A stretch of DNA of 6,812 bases, from the NCBI GenBank assembly GCA_964648215.1, contig CAZYMF010000238.1, positions 1-6,812 of the forward strand, written 5' to 3'. The translations under genes were made by a program, and so were the position numbers. Source of the DNA: CAZYMF01 sp964648215. GTDB lineage: Bacteria > Desulfobacterota > Binatia > HRBIN30 > JACQVA1. Positions 1 to 5,910 of the stretch are shown piece by piece (position 1 is the first letter of the stretch; each line of letters begins with the position of its first letter). The notes under the pieces were generated by a model. The model was not told the origin of the DNA, searched no databases, and worked only from the letters and a program-made list of their open reading frames with translations.

Positions 1-385
1 CGCGAGCACACCCGACTGCGCAAGCTCATCAGCGCGGGGTTCACGCCGCGCATGGCCCGGCGTCTCGAGGAACAGATGCGGCGCTGGGCAGCCTCGAGGC
101 CAGCGCGTCACGCTCTGGTACCCGTCGGCCAACCGCGACGACGACGTCTTCGACGATCCGTTCCGCTTCGACATCCAGCGCGAGCCGAACGAGCACGTCG
201 CCTTCGGCGGCGGCGGTGCCCACTACTGTCTCGGCGCCAACCTGGCGCGCCGCGAAATCGCCATTCTCTTCGAGGAGCTGCTGCGACGCACCCGTCGGAT
301 CGAGGTGCTGCGCCCGCCCGCCTACAGCGCCCTCGGCATCTACAGCCCGATTCTCGTGGCCCCCAAGGAGATTTCTGTTCACCTT
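1..385 (+). pseudogene. Cytochrome P450 remnant, internally deleted (5' end beyond window)
   Basis: Remains of a heme-thiolate monooxygenase, a family that hydroxylates hydrophobic substrates using O2 and reductase-supplied electrons. Frame 1 from base 1 reads REHTRLRKLISAGFTPRM, the typical P450 helix-C region (EHTRLRRLVSxxFTPR), and stays P450-like to about base 93. From about base 98 the match moves to frame 2: GQRVTLWYPSANRD, then DPFRFD, then the heme-binding loop FGGGGAHYCLG with its cysteine ligand, then the C-terminal strands ending near ISVHL at 385. The roughly 200 residues that normally lie between are missing, including the I-helix oxygen-activation motif and the K-helix ExxR. No P450 stop codon is present; the sequence runs straight into the CoA-transferase remnant in a third frame. 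Such a product could not be an active P450. Family assignment is firm. Whether the lesion is biological or an assembly artefact cannot be decided here. Confidence 0.88.
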
Positions 386-919
386 CCTGAACGCCGGCAA
401 GCAGTCGGTCGTCGGGGCGGCCGCAGATCCGCACGTCGAGGCGCTGGTGGCCGCGGCCGACCTGGTCATCGAGGCGCACGGTCTGGAAACCGATGCGGGA
501 GAACGCCTCGATGCCGCCGGACTCCGCGCGGCCCACCCATCCCTCGTCGTTCTCTCGATCACGCCCTACGGCCTGACCGGGCCCTGGGCAAATCGTCGAG
601 CGACCGAGTTCACGCTCCAGGCCGAATCGGGGTCGATCGGCATGCGTGGCGTGATGGGCCAGGAACCCTTCCAGGCCGGCGGCCGCATCAGCGAGTGCGC
701 CGCTACTTCGAAGCGCCGGAGCATCCGGTCGTCGGCGCAATGCCGCTGCCGTCGATGCCCTTCCGCTATGCGAGCGTCGATCACTGGCTGCGGACGCCGG
801 CGCCGACGATCGGCCAAGACAACGAACGAGTGCTGTGCGGCATCCTCGGCCTGTCGCCTGACGAGCTTCGGCATCTCGAGACCGAGGGCGTGATCGGCAG
901 ACGTCCCGTGGGACTGTGA
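372..919 (+). pseudogene. Class III CoA-transferase (CaiB/BaiF family) remnant, N-terminus and middle missing
   Basis: Intact members (about 380-400 aa) move CoA between carboxylic acids, or racemise or dehydrate acyl-CoAs, in carnitine, oxalate, bile-acid and aromatic-acid metabolism. Frame 3 from 372 reads FLNAGKQSVV, VIEAHG, LVVLSITPYGLTGPW and ATEFTLQAESGSIGMRG, all typical of the N-terminal half, and ends at GGRISE near 695. The match then moves to frame 2 from about 698: YFEAPEHPVVG, PLPSMPFRYASVDHWLR, PTIGQDNERVL and a C-terminal GVIGRRPVGL before TGA at 917-919. About 108 plus 73 codons survive, so roughly half the protein is gone: the first 40-50 residues and about 150-200 internal ones. 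By comparison with family members of known structure, the inner break falls close to the catalytic aspartate segment (inference). No stop or frameshift lies inside either kept block. The left boundary is uncertain between 372 and 385, where P450 and CoA-transferase similarity meet. Confidence 0.87.
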
Positions 920-1031
920 CTGCCTGTGAGAGGAGAGGCTGTCGATTCTCGCGATGAGGACGGGTGCACTCCGACTTCCCCTTTGGAAGAGGATCACTGA
1001 GCACAGGATCTGCAGCGCGAGCATGCCGCCG

Positions 1032-2051
1032 TCAGCGCGCGAGAGGGTCGACCATCACCTTGCAGTCTGCGTTCGCCTCGCGCAGGCGCTCGAACCTCTG
1101 CGGCAGCGCGTCGAGGCGGATGGTGTCGGTGATCATGGCGCTCGGGCGGTGATCTCCGCTGGCGATGACGTCGACCGTGTACTGAAAGTCGGCCCGGTCG
1201 TAGCACATCGAGAACAGCAGCCGGACCTCCTTCCACAGCGCCACGGCGGGCATGAAGCTGTCGCTTCCGCCGCACAGACCCAGCGAAACGACGGTGCCCG
1301 TCGGCTTCACATGGCCGATGGCCTGGTCGATGACGCCGGGAAGGCCCACGGCCTCGAAGACGACGTCGGGCAGCCCGCCGAGCGCGTCCTGGATCTCTTT
1401 TCGGGGATCGGCCGCCCCCTGCAGGGCGACGAAGTGGGTGGCGCCCAACGCGGTCGCGATCGCGCTCCGCCGAGCGGAGCTCGCCGCAACGACCACCCTG
1501 CTCGCCCCCAGGCGGCGGGCCCAGAACGCGGCGGACTGGCCGATCGGTCCGGCTCCGAGGACCAGCACCCCGGCGCCCACCTTCATCGCCGCCTTGCGCA
1601 CCGCCTGCAGGCCCACCGCGAGCGGTTCGATCAGGGCCCCCTCTTCGTCGCTCACCGCCGGCGGCAGCGCGACACAGTCGTTGGCCCCCACGCGGGAATA
1701 TTCGCAGAAGCCCGCCACCACGTCGATGCGCGCCGCGGGGCAGCGGTGCGGCGTTCCGGCGTGGCAGGCCGGACAGTGCCCGCAGCCGATGAAGGGCAGC
1801 GGCGCAACGCGGTCACCCGCCCGGATGTGATCGACGCCGGCACCGACGGCAACGACCTCGCCGCAGAATTCGTGACCGACGATACTGTCGCTCGCCAGCT
1901 GTGCGCCTTCGCCTGACGTCATGAGCAGGTCGCTGCCGCAGATGCCCGCGCGCTTCACGCGAACCAACACCTCGCCGGGCTGCGCTACCGGGTCGGGCCG
2001 CTCCTCGATCGCCAGCCCCCGGCCGGGCCCCTTGAACACCGCTGCCTTCAT
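1032..2051 (-). CDS. Zinc-dependent medium-chain alcohol dehydrogenase (Tdh/ADH-like)
   Basis: A 339-aa cytosolic oxidoreductase of the MDR superfamily that should interconvert an alcohol and its ketone or aldehyde using NAD(P). Catalytic zinc ligands are visible as Cys38 (AGICGSD), His60-Glu61 (VGHEF) and Glu142 (IEPLAVG). The structural zinc site is Cys90, Cys93, Cys96 and Cys104. The Rossmann motif is GAGPIG at 166-171. At the end of the following strand the usual Asp that selects NAD is replaced (VVVAASSARR, 187-195), so NADP use is possible. The ATG at 2051 is chosen because AGGAGG (2057-2062) lies 5 nt upstream and the protein begins MKAAVFKGPG, typical for the family; extending further upstream adds only non-family sequence overlapping the sulfotransferase. 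It is the last gene of a three-gene operon, 20 nt after the sulfotransferase stop, and converges on the CoA-transferase remnant across a 112-nt gap with no clear terminator. Threonine, sorbitol or butanediol dehydrogenase activity cannot be distinguished. Confidence 0.93.
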   Translation of the reverse strand: MKAAVFKGPGRGLAIEERPDPVAQPGEVLVRVKRAGICGSDLLMTSGEGAQLASDSIVGHEFCGEVVAVGAGVDHIRAGDRVAPLPFIGCGHCPACHAGTPHRCPAARIDVVAGFCEYSRVGANDCVALPPAVSDEEGALIEPLAVGLQAVRKAAMKVGAGVLVLGAGPIGQSAAFWARRLGASRVVVAASSARRSAIATALGATHFVALQGAADPRKEIQDALGGLPDVVFEAVGLPGVIDQAIGHVKPTGTVVSLGLCGGSDSFMPAVALWKEVRLLFSMCYDRADFQYTVDVIASGDHRPSAMITDTIRLDALPQRFERLREANADCKVMVDPLAR

Positions 2052-2056
2052 GCCTG

Positions 2057-2062
2057 CCTCCT
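2057..2062 (-). promoter_or_regulatory. Shine-Dalgarno AGGAGG of the alcohol dehydrogenase gene
   Basis: A full consensus ribosome-binding site lies 5 nt before the ATG at 2051, within the 20-nt gap after the sulfotransferase stop. It fixes the start over longer in-frame extensions. Confidence 0.8.
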
Positions 2063-2071
2063 GATCGGGAT

Positions 2072-3232
2072 CTACTTCGCTTCCGACAACTGATGTCGCC
2101 CCATGTAGTCGGCGAAGCGCTCGTGGACGGTGGCTTCGGTGAGGCCGAACTGTTCCAGTGCGTACTGGTGGCGACCGTGCTTGTGCTGCGGATTGGCGGC
2201 GATCCACTGCGCCATGGCCTGCTCCGCAGCGGCGCTCAGGTTCAACCGGAAGTGCCGGTAGATCCTGTTCACGACGGCCATCGGTTCGCGCCGGAAGTCG
2301 GCGAACCGCACGTCGAGGAAGTTGTCCGGGAAGCGCTGCCGCACCGCTTCGGCCCGTTCCGCCGACCGGGCCCAGAGCTCCAGCTCCCGCGGGCCGATGA
2401 GAGTGGCGTCCACCTCCCCGGCGTGGAAGAAACGGCGGGCCGGATAGATCACGCTACACACCGACGGAATGCACTTGGCCGGGTCGCGGTGCGTCTGCAC
2501 CACGCAGGCGTCGGGGAAGACGGCAAGGAGTGCGTCGAGATGCGTGATGTGGCCCGGGTTCTTCAGCAGCCAGCGCCGCGCCGGGGCGTCGGCGCCGATG
2601 AGACGCAGGTTGTCCGCATAGCGGCGGTAGCTGGCGGTCTCGTCCTGCTCCCACCACCAGCGGTCATAGCTGGGCAGACCGATGGCCGTGGCCGGGTAAT
2701 GGCTGACGAAGCTCTGGGCCAACAGATTGAGGCATTCATCCACCTCGTCGGCGTGAACTTCGTGGGAGACGCGCAATTCGGGCACCGCGGCGAGAAAGGC
2801 CTCCTGCCGGTCCACCGCGTCCCGAAATTCCTGTGTACTCTCCCACGCGTCCCGAGGTGGACGCGGCATGGGGGTCGAGATCAGCCATTGCTCCAGACCC
2901 TGGAACTGGGGATCCATCGACAGCAGCTTGTGCAAGGCCGTCGTTCCCGTGCGCGGGATTCCGGTCACGACCAGGGGCGCGAGAACCTTGTGCCGCAGGC
3001 ACTCGGGGCGCTGCTTCCACCCTCGTTGCGAATACAGGCGGCTCGCCAATAGACCCAGGATCGGGCCGCTCAATTGCCGGACGTTTTCGCCAGTGACCGG
3101 AGCATCCCGCCGGATCGCTTCCAGCAGGGCCCCGAGGCCTTCCTCGTACCCCGCGCCAAAGTCGGAAAGCCCCGTCGCCGCGGCGGCCTGTTCGAGGAGC
3201 TGATCGATGCCTGGAAAGAGAACGACGCTCAT
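2072..3232 (-). CDS. Sulfotransferase family protein (PAPS-dependent)
   Basis: A 386-aa protein of the bacterial sulfotransferase family (similar in layout to mycobacterial Stf-type and Sulfotransfer_3 proteins). The family transfers sulfate from 3'-phosphoadenosine-5'-phosphosulfate to a hydroxyl on a lipid, steroid or other small molecule. The 5'-phosphosulfate-binding loop is GIPRTGTTALH at 91-101, followed by LLSMDP. A central WLLKNPGHITHLDALL (221-236) and the 3'-phosphate-binding region VVQTHRDPAKCIPS (244-257), with Arg249 and a downstream serine, complete the expected order. No signal peptide is seen, so it is probably cytosolic. The ATG at 3232 is preceded by GAGG 4 nt upstream, a modest site, and starts 13 nt after the stop of the DUF1214 gene, so the two are very likely co-transcribed. 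All key motifs are intact, unlike the neighbouring P450 and CoA-transferase. The acceptor substrate is unknown. Confidence 0.92.
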   Translation of the reverse strand: MSVVLFPGIDQLLEQAAAATGLSDFGAGYEEGLGALLEAIRRDAPVTGENVRQLSGPILGLLASRLYSQRGWKQRPECLRHKVLAPLVVTGIPRTGTTALHKLLSMDPQFQGLEQWLISTPMPRPPRDAWESTQEFRDAVDRQEAFLAAVPELRVSHEVHADEVDECLNLLAQSFVSHYPATAIGLPSYDRWWWEQDETASYRRYADNLRLIGADAPARRWLLKNPGHITHLDALLAVFPDACVVQTHRDPAKCIPSVCSVIYPARRFFHAGEVDATLIGPRELELWARSAERAEAVRQRFPDNFLDVRFADFRREPMAVVNRIYRHFRLNLSAAAEQAMAQWIAANPQHKHGRHQYALEQFGLTEATVHERFADYMGRHQLSEAK

Positions 3233-3245
3233 CCAGCCTCGCGCC

Positions 3246-4424
3246 TCACCACCGCCGTCGCAACTGCGCTCCGATGCGGCGGGCGCGTAGCTGAGCGGCG
3301 CGTTCCTCCGTGGTGATGACCGGCGTGTCGTCGGGCAGGAGCCGGCGCACGTCTTTCGCGGGCACGCGCTGCAGGGTCGGAATCGGCAGGCTGTCGGCAC
3401 CGTACCAGCGGCCGATCAGCATGCCGTTGCGTGTGCCGGCCGGGTCCAGCCAGTTGTGGACGCCCGGATCTTGCAGCGAGATGACGGCGCGAAACCGCCC
3501 GTCGCGGTCGAGCCGCGCCTGGTGGCCGTTGAGACTGCTCTGCCGGTAGATGAACTCCACGGCGTTCCACAACTCGTCGTTCAGCTGCACGTTCCAGTAG
3601 CGCTGCGTCACGGGCAACTCGGTCTCCAGAATGAGCGCCTCGTCGGCGTCGAACTGGAACATGCCCTGCCAGTAGGCCTGCACCGGCACGGCGCCGCCGA
3701 AGTCCGCCAGCTCGACCTTGTTGATCAGGCCGCGCTGGATCGCGCTGTTCTGGTAGTGGAGCCACATCCGGGACAGGCGTTGGGCGAAGCCCCCGAGCAG
3801 AGCGCGCATTTGGCCGTCGATCTGCTCCGGTGTCCGGCGCGGCTTGAGCGGATCGCCGCCGACTCGCTCGATGGCGAGTCGGGCTTCCCTCTCGACGCCC
3901 CAGTCGTAGGAGCGTTGGCGCACCATGATGAACTCCGCTTCCGGGTGAAGCGGCAGCCAGTTGCCCGAGTGGCCCGCCGGGCGCTCGCCGCTGAAGACCA
4001 CCTCCAGTTCCCCGGATGGTCCGAGGCTCAGCTCGTCCGCGTCGAAATAGCCGAAGTTCCTTCCGGCCGCGTCCGCCATGCCCATCATGTTGGCGCCGGT
4101 GGAGAAGGTCAGCAGCTTCACCGTGCCCCGATCTCCCGTCACCCGGTAGACACCGTTGCCGTCGACCGGCGCCAGCAGGTACGTGTCGTCCGGATTGGGT
4201 TGCAGGAGAAAAACGGAGTTGAGGAACGGCGTCCAATCCGGGTGATCCGCGTCGGACTGGAAATACAGGAAGTAGCCGAGAGAAAGATTCATCAGCAGCT
4301 GCCGGTACAGTTCGGCGCGGAGCTGCTCGCTGCGCGGATCGACGGTCAGCTGCAACAGCTCGCCCGCCGGTTTGAGCAAGTCCAGGTACTCGGACCAGGG
4401 CAACATCCTCCTCGGCTCACTCAC
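3246..4424 (-). CDS. DUF1214 domain-containing protein
   Basis: A 392-aa protein with the DUF1214 signature in its C-terminal third: ETELPVTQRYWNVQL (267-281), NDELWNAVEFIYRQSSLNG (282-300), FRAVISLQDPGVHNWLDP (311-328) and RNGMLIGRWYG (332-342). The N-terminal two-thirds (for example LLQPNPDDTYLLAPVDG at 73-89) resembles the partner region of DUF1254/DUF1214 proteins. Biochemical function is unknown; such genes often sit with lipid, steroid or hydrocarbon catabolic genes. No clear signal peptide is seen. It is the first gene of the operon with the sulfotransferase and alcohol dehydrogenase. The start is uncertain: GTG at 4424 (AGGG 8 nt upstream) gives 392 aa, while an in-frame ATG at 4406 has a perfect GAGGAGG but with no spacer. 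I keep the GTG. The very basic tail (RARRIGAQLRRRW) ends 13 nt before the next gene. Confidence 0.88.
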   Translation of the reverse strand: MSEPRRMLPWSEYLDLLKPAGELLQLTVDPRSEQLRAELYRQLLMNLSLGYFLYFQSDADHPDWTPFLNSVFLLQPNPDDTYLLAPVDGNGVYRVTGDRGTVKLLTFSTGANMMGMADAAGRNFGYFDADELSLGPSGELEVVFSGERPAGHSGNWLPLHPEAEFIMVRQRSYDWGVEREARLAIERVGGDPLKPRRTPEQIDGQMRALLGGFAQRLSRMWLHYQNSAIQRGLINKVELADFGGAVPVQAYWQGMFQFDADEALILETELPVTQRYWNVQLNDELWNAVEFIYRQSSLNGHQARLDRDGRFRAVISLQDPGVHNWLDPAGTRNGMLIGRWYGADSLPIPTLQRVPAKDVRRLLPDDTPVITTEERAAQLRARRIGAQLRRRW

Positions 4425-4459
4425 TTTCCATACCCTAGCGGCCGCGGCCCCGATCGGGT

Positions 4460-4648
4460 TCAGGGCAGGAAGCGGCGCGCACGGGATCCTCGTACCCGAT
4501 CCGCCTCGGGAAATCCACGAAGCTGGCCCGCGGCCTCCACGCGAATCTCGCGCAGGACCTTCTTCCGCGTGCCCTCGTCGTTCGAGGTGGTGGGATTTGC
4601 GCTGCGGGCCATCCGTTCGCGAACCGCCGCCCTGGAACGGGTCGCCAT
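4460..4648 (-). pseudogene. Possible TetR-like regulator N-terminal remnant
   Basis: From the ATG at 4648 a 62-codon frame encodes an Arg-rich protein. Its middle, TRKKVLREIRVEAAGQL, resembles the first helix of TetR-family DNA-binding domains (RExxLxEIRxEAxxQLAExG). The helix-turn-helix that should follow is absent; the frame instead continues with low-complexity Arg-rich residues to a TGA. If real, it is a 5' fragment of a regulator upstream of, and co-oriented with, the DUF1214 operon, which it may once have controlled. No clear ribosome-binding site is visible. An in-frame GTG at 4681 would extend it, but that codon sits inside the palindromic repeat, so it is not used. It could equally be a chance frame in GC-rich DNA; the call rests on a short, weak similarity. 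Confidence 0.28.
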
Positions 4649-4651
4649 ATC

Positions 4652-4773
4652 GGCAGGCTGCTGAAACTTCGACGAGCTCACGGTGAGCGGGAAAAGTCCT
4701 TTGGGATCAGGGTGGGGCTCCGCTCATGCTGAGCGTGTCGAAGCATGGGGTTGGGGTTTTCAACGGGCTGCTA
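4652..4773. repeat. Nested palindromic REP/MITE-like element
   Basis: Two 24-base arms in inverted orientation: CTTCGAC..GCTCA...TGAGCGG at 4667-4690 and its complement at 4720-4743, matching at 19 of 24 positions by my count and separated by 29 bases. Each arm holds its own small hairpin, GCTCA-NNN-TGAGC. Outside them, GGCAGGCTGCTGAAA (4652-4666) and TTTTCAACGGGCTGCTA (4757-4773) form a weaker outer inverted repeat (about 11 of 17). The core resembles the CTTCGACAAGCTCAGG.TGAGCGG class of dispersed palindromic repeats found in many proteobacterial genomes. It encodes nothing and could fold into a large hairpin as RNA or single-stranded DNA. Other genomic copies are expected but cannot be seen here. 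Confidence 0.8.
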
Positions 4774-4950
4774 TTCTCGAGGCCGAGTCTAGTCGAGGGA
4801 GTTTCGGGGTTCCTTCCAACATACGCCGTCAAGCAGAACGGCCGTCGATCCCGATGCAGCGAGCGGAGCTCCGAGCGGGGTCCACTCGTTCTCACCTTTC
4901 GTCGGACCTGGTCGCGGCTTACTGAGCTTCGCACAATCGCGTGACATGGC

Positions 4951-5112
4951 ATGCCGGGAGGAAACGGCGTCGCCGCGCGCCATCTTCCCTGCCGCGGCCA
5001 GATCCACACGTCGCTGTCGTCGGCGGGCGTGATCCTGTCGCCGAACGCGGCGCGCGCCGAGATCGGCGCCGCGCTCCGTGACTTCTTTGCGGCGGCTCCG
5101 CTCGCTTCCTGA
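4951..5112 (+). pseudogene. Short open frame, possible C-terminal remnant of an unidentified protein
   Basis: An open frame of 53 codons from ATG 4951 to TGA 5110-5112. Its end reads like a real globular C-terminus with strongly GC-biased third positions: SSAGVILSPNAARAEIGAALRDFF. The amphipathic final helix ending in RDFFA resembles the last helix of alpha/beta-hydrolase-type proteins, but I cannot assign a family. The purine-rich GGGAGGA lies after rather than before the ATG, so there is no convincing ribosome-binding site, and a stop lies just upstream in the same frame (4942). Next to other truncated genes it fits best as the tail of a deleted gene; a chance frame is possible. Confidence 0.25.
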
Positions 5113-5160
5113 GCGCGAACTCAGCGGTCCCATCTTGTCCGACCCAGCACCAAGTCGTCG

Positions 5161-5185
5161 GGTTGACGGGTCGGTTCCGTCAACC
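5161..5185. promoter_or_regulatory. Perfect 9-bp inverted repeat, candidate operator
   Basis: GGTTGACGG (5161-5169) and CCGTCAACC (5177-5185) are exact reverse complements around a 7-base centre. The left arm contains the candidate -35 hexamer and the right arm ends one base before the candidate -10. A repressor bound here would block RNA polymerase, the usual arrangement in self-regulated toxin-antitoxin or immunity operons. It lacks a following T-run, so it is unlikely to be a terminator. Confidence 0.55.
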
Positions 5186-5191
5186 TACTCT
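5163..5191 (+). promoter_or_regulatory. Candidate sigma70-type promoter of the three-gene operon
   Basis: TTGACG (5163-5168, five of six to the -35 consensus) is followed after exactly 17 bases by TACTCT (5186-5191, three of six to TATAAT, keeping its first two bases and last T). Transcription would begin near 5198, almost at the first possible ATG (5199) and about 22 bases before the second (5220). The -10 is weak. The position, just ahead of the operon and interleaved with a perfect palindrome, raises its credibility. Confidence 0.45.
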
Positions 5192-5198
5192 CCTGGCC

Positions 5199-5603
5199 AT
5201 GCAAGCCCCGGTTGGAGACATGGTTTTTCGAGCAATGCGATCCGACTCCGATGGGCAAGCCCGGTTGGGGCGCTCTGCGCGCGACCTCGGGGTCCGGATC
5301 GCCGGACGCTATGCTGACTTACCGGTGGCAGCAGACGGAACGGTCCGTCCAGGAACGGGCGGTATGTCCGTGGCGGTTGATGATGCCAGACATCTGCCAA
5401 AGCCTCGGCGCCCGCGGTCGCTCGGGGGTGAGGGTCGCGATCCGGTGTTTTCTCTGCAGTCGAGTACGCTTCCCGAGAGCCTTTCGCTGCGTGTGGACCG
5501 GCACCCGCACGCTCTTGTCGAACCCGCTCTGCTGTGCCTGTTGGACGACTACGAGGCAGCACTTGCCAGCACACGGCCGTCGTGGAGGAAGACTCATGAC
5601 TGA
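5199..5603 (+). CDS. Tse2-like putative toxin (ADP-ribosyltransferase-type fold)
   Basis: A 134-aa protein. It shares several landmarks, in order, with Tse2 of Pseudomonas aeruginosa, a type VI effector with an ADP-ribosyltransferase-like fold (compared from memory): VFRAM with a following DSDG (9-19) against LYRAV...DG; a DG-x4-GTGGMSV block (46-59) against DG...DTGGTSV; and PHALVEPA (103-110) against HYTIMPA. Arg11, Ser57 and Glu109 or the nearby His are candidate active-site residues. Between them lies LPKPRRPRSLGGEGRDPVF (66-84), which I associate with related uncharacterised bacterial proteins. No signal peptide, membrane segment or delivery domain is seen, so it could be a type VI cargo or an intracellular toxin-antitoxin toxin. 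The start is ATG 5199 or ATG 5220; the latter has GGAG only 2 nt upstream. The gene overlaps the next by 8 nt (ATGACTGA), so translation is coupled. Toxicity is inferred, not shown. Confidence 0.6.
   Translation: MQAPVGDMVFRAMRSDSDGQARLGRSARDLGVRIAGRYADLPVAADGTVRPGTGGMSVAVDDARHLPKPRRPRSLGGEGRDPVFSLQSSTLPESLSLRVDRHPHALVEPALLCLLDDYEAALASTRPSWRKTHD
5584..5588 (+). promoter_or_regulatory. Shine-Dalgarno GGAGG of the second operon gene
   Basis: GGAGG lies 7 nt before ATG 5596, inside the end of the preceding gene. It is the strongest ribosome-binding site in this operon, so the downstream acidic protein may be made at least as efficiently as the putative toxin. Confidence 0.7.
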
Positions 5604-5910
5604 GGCAATGAGGAACTACCGGGATCTCGAACGACAGCTCTGGTTCATCCGCTGGCGGAACGAAGGGCACGAGTCGCAGGACGAAGAGAAACTCCTTGAG
5701 GAAATGGAGGAGGTGTGGACCCAGTTGGAGGACGGGGAACGGCGCCGGCTCAACGAGGAGGGCCCGCGCTGCTGGCCTTTAGAGCAAGATGGATGGGTCC
5801 CTACGCTTGTCGATGCGGCGAGCCGGATGGCTCCTGAGCAACCTGGGTACGGTGGCTTTTCGTCCGTGGAGGAAACGATCCAACACATCGAGCCGGCGAG
5901 GGCGGGATGA
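5596..5910 (+). CDS. Small acidic helical protein, putative immunity/antitoxin partner
   Basis: A 104-aa protein with no family I can name with certainty, though the opening YRDLERQLWFIRWRNEG followed by an acidic helix and EGPRCWP is a pattern I associate with small conserved hypothetical proteins. About 24 acidic against 12 basic residues make it strongly acidic. Residues 7-50 look like one or two long amphipathic helices (EEKLLEEMEEVWTQLEDGE). It has no signal peptide or membrane segment. The start is fixed by GGAGG 7 nt upstream, and it overlaps the upstream gene by 8 nt and the downstream gene by 4 nt (ATGA). A small acidic protein translated in a coupled way after a Tse2-like toxin is the classic layout of an immunity protein (Tsi2 is likewise small, acidic and helical). 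That role is inferred from context only. Confidence 0.75.
   Translation: MTEAMRNYRDLERQLWFIRWRNEGHESQDEEKLLEEMEEVWTQLEDGERRRLNEEGPRCWPLEQDGWVPTLVDAASRMAPEQPGYGGFSSVEETIQHIEPARAG

Larger units (their letters stand above)
4425..5160. other. Gene-poor stretch between two divergently arranged operons
   Basis: About 740 bases without a convincing intact gene. It contains a possible regulator remnant on the minus strand, a nested palindromic repeat and a short plus-strand frame that may be the tail of a lost gene; these are listed separately. Between about 4774 and 4950 I see nothing recognisable on either strand. The promoter of the leftward DUF1214 operon should lie here, but I found no convincing -35/-10 pair. 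Confidence 0.6.

Noticed and set aside
108..1004. Long minus-strand open frame across the P450/CoA-transferase remnants
   Set aside because: Arg-rich shadow of the plus-strand coding blocks; no family similarity.
954..1916. Long plus-strand open frame (about 320 codons)
   Set aside because: It lies antisense to the well-supported alcohol dehydrogenase, has no family-like motifs, and arises from GC-rich antisense codons.
3229..4236. Second minus-strand frame overlapping the DUF1214 gene
   Set aside because: Same strand but out of frame with the conserved DUF1214 motifs; Arg/Pro/Gly-rich shadow.
3456..4664. Long plus-strand open frame (about 400 codons)
   Set aside because: It is antisense to the DUF1214 gene and its upstream region; composition is that of a shadow frame with no recognisable domain.
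4789..5133. Minus-strand 114-codon frame
   Set aside because: No family-like sequence, no ribosome-binding site, Arg-rich shadow composition.
5161..5185. Palindrome as a rho-independent terminator
   Set aside because: No T-run follows the right arm, and the element sits directly upstream of a gene with promoter hexamers overlapping it.
5163..5198. TTG start at 5163 for the Tse2-like gene
   Set aside because: It would place the start inside the palindrome and -35 element, has no ribosome-binding site, and adds residues before the family-like VFRAM start.
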